From positions 124,001 to 188,000 of the forward strand of contig JAFIRS010001012.1 of assembly GCA_018342105.1 (NCBI GenBank): DNA of 64,000 nucleotides, given 5' to 3'. The stretch is from Gonioctena quinquepunctata. Lineage: Eukaryota; Arthropoda; Insecta; Coleoptera; Chrysomelidae. Of the stretch, positions 55,346 to 64,000 are shown piece by piece. Within the stretch, counting starts at the first letter, position 1. Each line of letters opens with the position of its first letter. Under the pieces are notes generated by a model that did not search any database, was not told where the DNA came from, and was given only the letters and a program-made list of their open reading frames with translations. A program made the translations under genes and the position numbers.

Positions 55346-56679
55346 TCTTTTGGATATTTTATAGTTTTTACAGTGATTTTTCGCTGAGAAGGTGAATTAT
55401 AAATTTTTCAGAGGAAGTGTGGTGTTTTATAGGTTAGATTCATAATTTTGACTTTTTCGTGGTGCTTGGTTATTTCCAGATGGTGTGAGTCTATCTGGGT
55501 TGACTGCATGTTTTTTGCCGTTTCAGACGTACCTCCATTAGTGTGTGTGCATGCATGACGATTTTCAGACTTCCATGGTGACCAAGAGTCGATTTTTCCG
55601 CTGCAAACGACGAATTATTGTTTTTTCTTGGATAATATGAATGTATGCTGAATCTGGTAGATCTGTGCTAGGTCAGATGCATGTTTTTGAAGTTTGGGAA
55701 GTGTTTTCAACTCATATGAGTATAATTCATTCGACAAAAATGAGGGGGAGGGCGCGCCATCTGTTGGGAAATAGATTAACAGTAGTAGTAATGCTATGCC
55801 GGTTCTGGGCTTCTTGACCTCAGAACTCAGGCAGCAAACTTGATCCCAGAACAGAAACAGCAAGCAGGGCAGTGGGATTAGGGTAGCCATTTTCCAAGAT
55901 GGCTGTAATCCAAACAATATGATGCCTAAAATGTATTCATTTTATCAAGATGGCTAACTCTATATTGATATAGTCATGTGAACTCTAACGATTTTCTTTT
56001 CCAGCAAAACTTCTAGTTTGAACCGGAGTAGCCATTTTCCCAGAAGAAGTTTTTTTCTAACAGTTGAGACTTGAACACATTTTTTTCTCAGGGCTGACAT
56101 TCTCATTCATGAAAGTATTTTTCCATAGCAAAACTGATATTTTGAACCGGTAGTCATTTTTCCAATTAGACTGACATTTTTCCTTGAGAGTTAAGGAGCA
56201 TTCATGTTTCCTTTCCTAGGGCAGTCATTTTTCCAAGATTGCTGAGATTTTTCGAAGATGGCCAACAGTTGAGGGATAGTCATGTTTTTTCTTAGGTTTA
56301 CCATAGGAAAATATGGCTGATATCTTCCATTCAAGAATAGTGGCCAGAAATTTTCCTTGATTTTTTTTCAGCGGTCATGTTTTTTTTCCCAATTATTTGT
56401 CAAAAAATGGTTTGACAGCCATGTTTTTACCTCGTAGAAGCCATTTTTCAATGTGTCTGTCACTTTTTATTCATCTAAACGGTCATGTTTTTTTTTCCTT
56501 GATTTTCCTTAATTTTTTCTATACCGGTATCAATTTTTGATTATCATAATACCTGAGGACCCCTTCAACGAACCTCCCATGGCAGAGTCCAGGTAAAAAC
56601 TCCGATCTACCGCCTTGCCGGTTCGACAGAAACCAGTGCGTCCGCCAAAACCCTATAGCGTTTCTGGGCCACCCTCCAG
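55346..56679. other. Palindrome spacer
   Basis: 1.3 kb without an inverted partner. 55560-55690 resembles 55190-55320 ('agtcgattttt-ccgctgca' / 'agttgattttctgctgca'), an internal direct repeat. 55900-56500 is rich in 'agccatttttcc' words. A 100-codon minus frame (55615-55917) with hydrophobic stretches and a 67-codon minus frame (56519-56722) are not assigned. Confidence 0.6.
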
Positions 56680-58090
56680 TGCACTTAACTATTGAAAAAA
56701 TCCACGAAGACGATGAGAACATGCATTCAACCCATACACATCATATTTTCTAGGAAAAAATGAGTTATACGTCGTCTGCAGAAAATCTGCAGAACATCAA
56801 CTCTCAGTCTATATGAAATAAAGTACACGGTAATCGTTCCAACACTGAACAAAAATACACCAAACAGTCATTCTATATCACACTATTCACAAAAAAATCG
56901 CATTCTAGCCACTGGAAGAATCTATATTAAGTTCATGAGAGTAGTCCATCCAATATCAATTGCAGAAGCTGTTTCTATAGGGAGCAAATAAAAACTCACT
57001 CCGCTAACACGAGCGTATATGCGAAGAAACGGAACGAAAAATGATGTGTACTTCTCGTAAACATTCTCCGTCGGCGAAGGAAAAATCAAAAGAGCCGATA
57101 GTCAAAACGTGGACTTGAGTGATTGCTGCCACCGATTCGAGTTGGGACATCGGGTGTGTCTATACGATGGTAGGTCATAAATCACGCATTATATTTGTGT
57201 TTTAATAGCTCTGAAAGATTAAAAACCAGTAACGTCTGTGGTCTTGGTGTGTGCCGATCGACATACGTTTAAGGATATAATAATAACCTACATCAAACAA
57301 TGAAAGAAATTATTTTTCTTTCTCGATGTATTTGTATAAATAAAAGCTTGTCTTTAATTTTTTTTTAATTCCTCATTATCTATGAAGATTTTAAAAATCT
57401 CAAAATATCTAAATAAAATTAGTTATCCTCGCCACTGCTGCTCACAGGATTTCGCCGCAAGACTTTTTTATGCTTCTGCAATTGATATTGGAAACTATAA
57501 TAATAATGTCTGAACACTGATGTTTTAACCCACGAAGATTCACAGAAATGATCCTTCCCAAACGAATTCAATTCAAACATTTTAATTCGAAATATACTTG
57601 CAATCAATATTCATTCCAATCAACACTGAGAATGACACTCTGTAATTCGAAACATTCATTCAATCCATGAAAAATAATCATTGAAATTATCATTTTCCAC
57701 ATATAACCAACGAATTTGATTGAAAATCGTAGAACACAGTAATCAAAGGTATTCCATATGTAATCTAACATGTGGGAATCCTCGCGCTACACAAGTTCGT
57801 GCCTGAATGATATCAGCTATCAGCTGACATATTATGAGATATTAATTATTCTCGCGTCGGACTATTTACAGCGTTGCCGTAGTGAGTTCAGAGTATGGAT
57901 TCATCAGAATTATTAAACTTTCCATTTTTATCATTGGTATTCCTCAAAATTATATAGTGTGATATATCTCAGACATTTCATAGCTGAATTTGTTCATTTT
58001 CTCTAAGATAAGTTAGAAATTACATTTCTCAATTTTTTTTTATTTGCCAAACTCATACATTTCCACTCGCTGTCGCATCAATCATGTTTA
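56680..58090. repeat. Right arm, inner non-coding part with a 0.54-kb insertion
   Basis: Colinear inverted copy of 54481-55345, interrupted at about 56985-57520 by sequence absent from the left arm. The inserted piece includes 'aataaaagcttg' near 57338 and a T-rich run and shows no gene I recognise. Confidence 0.7.
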
Positions 58091-58094
58091 TAGG

Positions 58095-58295
58095 AACACC
58101 TGTTGGTAAACACTTGTAGGTGAACACCTGGTGGTGAACACCTGTTGGTGAACACCTGTTGATGAACACCTGTTCGTGAACACATGTTGGGGAACACCTG
58201 TTGGTGAACACCTGTTGATGAACACCTTTTGGTGAACACCTGTTGGTGAACACCTCTTGATGAACACATCTTGGTGAACACCTCTTGATGAACAC
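58095..58295. repeat. 15-bp minisatellite, right arm
   Basis: About 13 units of 'ggtgaacacctgttg'. Each unit contains the near-palindrome GGTGAACACC. Open frames in all three minus frames (VHQQVFTNRCSP type) exist only because the unit length is a multiple of three. Confidence 0.95.
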
Positions 58296-58609
58296 TCAAC
58301 ACAGTCCAATAGGGCCCAACCACCCACTCTTTTGCTCTATCAATTTGTTCTTGGTAAAAGTGTCGCTGAACTTAGTTCTTGAATTACTCACCAGGTGGCG
58401 AGGTTGTCGTTCTGTTTTACGCTCTTCCGAATCGTTCTCAGAAAAAGTTTTTGAGTATAGGTACTGTTTGCTGTTGGTTCATTTCTGTTCTAGGCGCTCA
58501 ACAGATAAAACGTGCGTCTCTGGAGCAGCTCTGCTACTTTTTGATATCTAAGTCTTCAAGAGAGTTCCTCCAGTATTTCAAACGTATGAAATATTTTTTT
58601 TTAAACTGA

Positions 58610-59117
58610 TAGCGTCCAGTCTCCCGGTTTTTTCTTGCACTTTGTTATTTTCAAAACTGATTAGGTGACGCTGCCGCCATTCAGTCTTCCGTCCGGCCAG
58701 TTTGTTTTTAGAAAATTAAGTCTTTACACTATCTAATTTCGTCATTTTTGTTCCTATCGTCAAAGAGACATGACGTCTTTTTGGTGCTCCTCCAACGTTT
58801 TTTCGTCTTGGAAAACTAGCGCTCTGTCTTTCATCCGACAAATTTGTTCTCAGAAAAAGTTAATCTTTGCACTGTCTGATTTGTCATTTTTAATAAGTCT
58901 TCAAAGAGGTCAACGTGTTTTGGTGCTCCTCCAGTAACTCAAGGTTTTTTTCTGGAAATAGCGGTCAGTCTTCCATCCGACTAATTTGTTCCCAGGAAAA
59001 AGTTAAGTCTTTGCACTGTCTGGATTTTGTCATTCTTCTTAGAGTCTTCACAGAGGTCAGACGTGTTTTTCGGTGCTCCTCCAGTAAACTCAAGGTTCAT
59101 TTTTCTGGAACATAGCG
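58610..59117. repeat. Three tandem units of about 142-207 bp
   Basis: Unit ends marked by 'tagcg' at 58610, 58817, 58959 and 59113. Shared words: 'cagtcttccatccg', 'aatttgttc', 'aaaaagttaa', 'tttgcactgtctg', 'ggtgctcctccagtaa'. Present only in the right arm, upstream of the PolB N-terminal part. Confidence 0.8.
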
Positions 59118-59280
59118 GATCACCTATTTAAGGACAAAATTACATCAAATAATTACCTCATTCTTGTTACAGGTGTTCAAAAATGACAAATTTTGTCGAC
59201 ATACTCAAGGCCATCGTCTCAATATTTTGGTTGATAACATCAAAATGAAATGAAAAAGCAGCAATGGATGGACTTCGTGA

Positions 59281-62200
59281 ATGTACGAGTCCATTAAAAT
59301 GGCAACGAGTTTGGTGGAGAAACAACATCTGATGGCTCAACTGGGAAATCTAAGGACCCCCCGCAATCAGATCAAATATGAACAGAAAAAAGGAGCTGGA
59401 CTCAAAAATCTGAATGTGACAGCTAAACATCGGGTACATTGGAACGACTCAGAATCAGCGTTCGGTTCTCCTATACGTACAGGGACTATCTTCCATAAAA
59501 ATACTAAAAATTTTTTCTCTCACTGTGAATCACTATTCAAACGTAGAATTCATAACGTATTGAAGAAATTTGATTCAATCAAGGTAAACATAGTATTCTG
59601 CGGACAATTTGTACTGGCAAAGGCTGATAAAATGCAAACTAATTATAAATATTTTACTACATCAAACTCACCGATATCTCATGACACTGACTAGATTTTT
59701 GGTTTGATGAGAAGGTGGTGGAACCTTCAATGTTTGAACTTGAAGAATTCTGCGGGAAAGAAAGTGGGTGGGCACTTTTAACGTAATGAACGATGACGTA
59801 GCCTGCTTCGCTTGGTCAATTATTTCAGCTTTGTATCATCTTCCATTCCAAGAATCATCCAAATAGAACAACATCGTATCCACATTATTCTGAAGTTTTG
59901 AAGCTCAAAGGGATACAGTTCCCTATGACCATCCTCCATATTCCAAATTTTTAAAACAAAATAACATTTCGGTTAACGTTTATTCATTGAAAAAATCAGG
60001 TGAAACTTTCTCAGTGTTTCCTTCCTTCTTAACATCACATGAACGAGATAAACATGTGAACATACTCCTTATTCAAAACCAATATTCAAAGGACAAACCG
60101 GTTCGCTATCACTATTGTTAGATCAAGGATCTCTCCAAGCTCCTTTCCAAACAACTAAGTGGAGATGAAGCGAGAAAATTCCTAGGAAAAATTGAAAAAT
60201 CACACTGAACTATGTATAAATATGAACAATTGTAAGATTAAAATGCCAACCGGTAAAAAATCTATTCTCATATCGAAGATTATAAATTCGAAGAAAAGTA
60301 CCTTTTATCATATACGCAGACATCGAGAGTGTACTAAATAAAATTCTTGACACAGGAAAATATCAGCTTCATACCCCAATAATAATATTGATAATAATAA
60401 CAATTCCTCAAATTATCGCGGTGCTACTCATGGAGCATGTAATATTGATCTGACTGACAGAAAAATCATACCTGTTGTTTTCCATAATCTGTCAGGATAC
60501 GACACTTTATAATCCAAGAAATTTCAACTGAAATCCAAAGAAAAAGAGACATTACAATTAACCACAGAAAAATACATTTCGTTTACTGAACATTTTGGCG
60601 GTTCAAACCTTCATCTAAGATTTATAAATCGTTCCGTTTCCTAAATTCCTCTCTAGGTGAGTTATCATCCTATCTATCCAAATTTTCCAATTTGAGAGAA
60701 CAATTTCTAGAGGTCTCTAATGATAACATGAAAACCGATATTCTCCTCCTAGCCGATATTTTTGAACAATTCAGAAATAGTAGCCATAGTACATACGGTC
60801 CGGACCCTGTACATACATATACACTGCCCGTTATACTTAGCAATGTATGTTGTATTATACTAAACAAGAACTCGAACTTCTCACCGATGTGGATATGCTT
60901 ATGATGATCGAAAGTGGTATAAGAGGTGGTCTCAGTCAGAAAGGAAGGCAAAAGCAAATAATGGATATCTCCCAGACTTCAATCCATCCGAAACTAAGAA
61001 ATATCTCATGTATTTCGACATGAATGATCAGTACGGATGGGCTATGAGTGAAGTTCTTTCTTACGGTGGTTTCGAGTGGGTTGATTCCAATATTGACGTC
61101 ACCTCTATATCCGATGACTCAGACAAAGGGTTTATTCTTGAAGTCGATTTGGAATATCCTCAAAGCCTTCACGATCATCATAAGGTTATACCTGAGTATA
61201 TTAGTCCCAAAATAGGAAAACCATCATTGTCCCCATCTGAATCCACCAAACTTATGACTACCCTTTTTCCGGAGCAAAAATACGTTATTCATTGAGTTAA
61301 CCTCGAACAGACTCTGAAAAACGGACTTATAATTACTAAAATCCACGGAGTTCCTCAATTTGATGAATCGACTTGGTTAAAACCATATGTAGATTTAAAT
61401 ACAAATTTACGTAAAACTGCAAAACAGGATTTTGAAAAAAATCTCTTTAAACTGATGAATAATGCGATTCATGGAAAGACAGTTGAAAATATTTGGAAGC
61501 ATAGCAATGTGAAACTTATTACAAAATGGGAAGGTCGTAATAGAGCTGAATCATATATCTCCCATCCAGAGTTTGAGTCAGTTACCATATTCAACGAAAA
61601 TCTCACGGCAATAGTTTTGAATAATATTCCAACAAACCCATTTATGTAGGTTTCAGCATTCTCGATATATCCAAAACTGGAATTCACGATTTTCACTATG
61701 AGTATATGCAGAAAAGATTTGGAGAGAATTGTTCGGTATTATACACCGATACTCATTCGCTAATATACGGAATACATTGTCCCGATGTTAATGAAATAAT
61801 TTGTGAGGATTGGCCGTAACATGTTCGATACCAGCGATTATCCTGGGAACAATAGGTATAACAGTCCTTTGGTCAACAAAAAGTTTCAGAGAAAATGAAG
61901 GACGAAAATAACGGCAATCTCATGACTGATTTCATTGGGCTCAGATCGAAATTATATGCAACGAAGGTCTTCAGATCCCTAGACAAAATCGAAAAACAAC
62001 AACTCAATTTAACGAAAGAAGGATATGAAAAAGATGAAATTAATCAAATTATAACAAATTTGGGAACTACAAAGAAAGCTGGGGCTGTGAAAGAAGCCGT
62101 GAAAGATAATGCGATTGCTTCCCATGACTTTTGAGTCCTGCTTAGAGAATTCAACTAAAAAATATGTTCATCAACGGCTAATCAGGAGTAAAAGACATCA

Positions 62201-62320
62201 GGTGTATTCCTTGGAGCAGAAGAAAATAGCTCTTAGTTCTGAGTATGATAAAAGATACTTATGTTCAGGATCGCACCTGACATTACCTTGGGGACATTTC
62301 TTTATCCAGGATGGAGTCAC
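59281..62320 (+). pseudogene. Polinton-type DNA polymerase B, right-arm copy
   Basis: 59281-59694 carries the N-terminal region ending 'F-G-S-P-I-R' ... 'F-D-S-I-K-V-N-I-V'. Later frames show 'K-D-L-S-K-L-L-S' (60128), 'I-Y-A-D-I-E-S-V-L-N' (about 60313), 'K-T-D-I-L-L-L-A-D-I-F' (60729), motif A 'Y-F-D-M-N-D-Q-Y-G-W-A-M' (61014-61050), motif B 'N-A-I-H-G-K-T-V-E-N' (61460), motif C 'L-Y-T-D-T-H-S-L-I-Y' (61739-61768, second Asp changed to His), and C-terminal 'R-S-K-R-H-Q-V-Y' plus 'L-P-W-G-H-F' (62186-62302). More complete than the left copy but with at least eight frame breaks and an altered catalytic site. Confidence 0.9.
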
Positions 62321-62534
62321 AAGAGTGGGAGGGGTATATTTCAAGAACATATCATGTTCATGTTACTTTTCAATATGTATTAATGTATTTTTTTTTTTAT
62401 ATTCCAATAAAAATGTGTATACATTTTTTTTTTCATTTCTTCACCTCCTAGCTGTTAAAGTCTTCAAGTATGAATGTGGTTGGAAGTGGTTCAATAACAA
62501 AAATAATGTGTTCTCACCTACAAATTTCCAATGA

Positions 62535-62765
62535 TTTTGAAAAATGTTAGACGTTTTCAATGTTTTTCAACGCACGTTCAGACGTTTTTTTTTTCTTTAA
62601 AAGTACAGATGTTTCAACATTTCAGACACACGTGTAGATGTTTTTTTCCACAGAGGTTCAGACCTTTTAGACGTTTTTCAACGAACTTCCAGACGTTTTC
62701 TCATGGAAGTATAGACTTTTCAAGGTTCTGTACACGTTGGGACGTTTTTCGATGCTTGCAGAGAA
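62535..62765. repeat. Degenerate 'agacgtttttcaacg' minisatellite
   Basis: Irregular repeats of 'cagacgttttt', 'tttcaacg' and 'tccagacgttttc' spaced about 20-45 bp. Lies in a right-arm segment (62330-63000) without a left-arm partner. The open frame there is low complexity. Confidence 0.75.
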
Positions 62766-63169
62766 ACTCACACTCTGAATAATGATTATTGTGTAAGCAG
62801 ATTTTGGTTAGGTTGATAAAAAATATATCCCAACAGTTGCGAAAGAAGTTAATACACTACTCATATCAGAAGTTATATAGAGTTTAGCTGGGTTGAGTTA
62901 ATTTGAAAAAAATTAATGTCATTCAAATGCTTGCCAGAAAAAGTTATTACTTATATAATAGCAATGTTAGCAGAGTTTGGGTAGGTTGGTTAATGAAAAA
63001 TTCAAACTCACTCAGATCTACAATATCCATCACACCAAAATAACCGTCGTCGAAGAACCTTCATCCACATTCACATCTATACTCCACCAACCTCATACAA
63101 AAATCTTATATTCATACATGAATATGACTCAATCGATAAAAAAATCCTCAAATACTTTAATACACCATG

Positions 63170-63965
63170 ACATGACATTACCCTCAAAATTCAGTAGATC
63201 CAGGGATGAACTATGTGAAATACGTGAATCTACATGGAAAAATCCCTAAATCTAGGGAAAAATCACATATTCCATGAGAAATCCATCAGGTCAACCCCGA
63301 AAATTCATGTGGAATATATAATAGGGTCACCTGAATCGAGTAATCAATTTAACCTACGTGAAAAATCCCTAGATCTAGAGAATAATTCGATTATCCATGG
63401 GAAATCCATTGGGCAAACTCTCAGAATTCAGTAGATCTACGCGAATCTACGTGGAAAAATCCCTTAATCTAGGAAAAAATCACATATCCCATGAGAAATC
63501 CATCCATCCTGAAAATCCATGTGAAAATATGATATGAGCACCCGAAATGACTAATCTCAATTCAACCTACGTGAAAAATCCCTAGATCTAGGGAAAAATT
63601 CAATCATCCATGGGATATCCATCAGGTTAATCCTCAAAACCTTTGTGAAATGAGTGAATCTACGTGGAAAAATTCCTAAATCTAGGGAAAAATTACATAT
63701 TCCATGAGAAATCCATCAGGTTAACCCTAAAAATCCATGCAAAATATATAATATGAGTATTTGAAACGACTTATCTATACTGAACCTACGTGAAATATTT
63801 CTAGATCTAGGGAAAAAATGCAATCATACATGAGAAATCCATCAGGTCAACCCTTAAAATTCAGTAGATCTAGGAAAAATACATGGTAATATAGGACTCG
63901 AGCACGTAAAATGGGTTTTCCCCAAGGAAGGATTTTCGGTGAAAAAATGGCGCAGAATCCATATA
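63170..63965 (-). repeat. Right-arm terminal tandem repeats
   Basis: 'catgagaaatccatcaggt' type units at about 63266, 63395, 63490, 63609, 63703 and 63829, inverted relative to the left arm. Intervening 'cctagatctagggaaaaat' and 'aacctacgtgaaa' words are shared. The repeat block is followed by 'ggcgcagaatccatatatctacagggtgttcc'-type tip sequence, which continues to the window edge. Confidence 0.85.
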
Positions 63966-64000
63966 TCTACAGGGTGTTCCAAATTAAGTCGGCACCATTG

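Larger units (their letters stand above)
50790..63980. mobile_element. 13-kb imperfect palindrome carrying two Polinton-type PolB copies
   Basis: Left arm about 50790-55345, spacer 55346-56679, right arm 56680-63980. The arms match in inverted order from 'acaccctgta' and 'ggattctgcgcc' at the tips (50795/63972; 50895/63951), through terminal tandem repeats, PolB gene, 15-bp minisatellite and inner non-coding blocks ('gcacgaacttgtgtagcgcg' at about 54742 vs inverted at 57783), to 'cttttcaatagttaagtg' style inner edges (55328-55345, 56680-56697). The right arm is longer because of about 1.9 kb at 58393-60280, about 0.54 kb near 56985-57520 and about 0.67 kb at 62330-63000 that the left arm lacks. 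PolB with zinc module and 'Y-T-D-T-D-S' box is typical of Polinton/Maverick elements. No integrase, ATPase, protease or capsid gene is seen. Confidence 0.75.

Noticed and set aside
55615..55917. Secreted or membrane protein with hydrophobic start
   Set aside because: Single short frame in repeat-rich spacer, no conserved motif, no second exon.
58095..58295. CRISPR array
   Set aside because: Repeats are contiguous with no unique spacers; the genome is eukaryotic.
58053..58327. Three overlapping minus-strand frames encoding CSPTGVHQQVF-type repeats
   Set aside because: They are translations of a 15-bp minisatellite whose unit is a multiple of three; no gene context.

Overview
This window is eukaryotic, AT-rich and essentially free of recognisable host genes. 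It is a dense graveyard of nested transposable elements: Crypton, CR1/Jockey-like LINEs, Penelope-like elements (PLEs), Ty3/Gypsy and Ty1/Copia LTR elements, piggyBac, DD41D Tc1/mariner-type elements, a Helitron and Polinton-type DNA polymerase B. The mixture points to an arthropod, most likely an insect; that is inference from the element repertoire, not from a host marker gene. Almost every coding region is frameshifted or truncated. The clear exceptions are a 351-codon DD41D transposase (36083-37138) and a Jockey-type ORF1 (29147-30139).

Layout. 1-545: tail of a Crypton tyrosine recombinase. 546-5160: AT-rich DNA with tandem repeats and two palindromic elements of one family. 5187-7670: decayed LINE split by a 1.0-kb Helitron (5937-6936). 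8156-16931: a piggyBac element split by a 6,336-bp Ty3/Gypsy element (9789-16124; 318-bp LTRs, GTAC target duplication). That Gypsy element has a SAP-domain Gag and, downstream of integrase, an accessory region joining a TARG1-like macrodomain to a CCCH zinc finger. 18008-18051 (minus): a full-consensus hammerhead ribozyme. 20290-25620: a PLE split by a DD41D element with long inverted repeats. 26037-34530: a CR1-like LINE split by an ORF1-only Jockey-type element (27367-30976) with a 14-bp target duplication.

34585-35047 is a second copy of part of the CR1-like reverse transcriptase, abutting 35049-37601, a DD41D element whose left inverted repeat has grown into an antisense, internally deleted copy of its own transposase gene. 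38040-39240 is a minus-strand PLE fragment. 41145-42490 holds inverted copies of the LINE 5' region. 43834-44640 is an LTR plus Gag start. 46019-46360 is a LINE C-terminus. 47095-48810 is a Copia fragment with a tRNA-iMet-type primer site.

50790-63980 is a roughly 13-kb imperfect palindrome. Each arm carries a Polinton-type protein-primed DNA polymerase B pseudogene pointing outward, toward terminal tandem repeats, around a 1.3-kb spacer.

The strongest candidates for new biology are the macrodomain/CCCH cargo of the Gypsy element, the hammerhead ribozyme, the self-antisense DD41D transposon and the PolB palindrome. The elements do not form a shared pathway; the order of nesting gives a relative timeline (LINE before Helitron; piggyBac before Gypsy; PLE before DD41D; CR1-like LINE before Jockey-type element).
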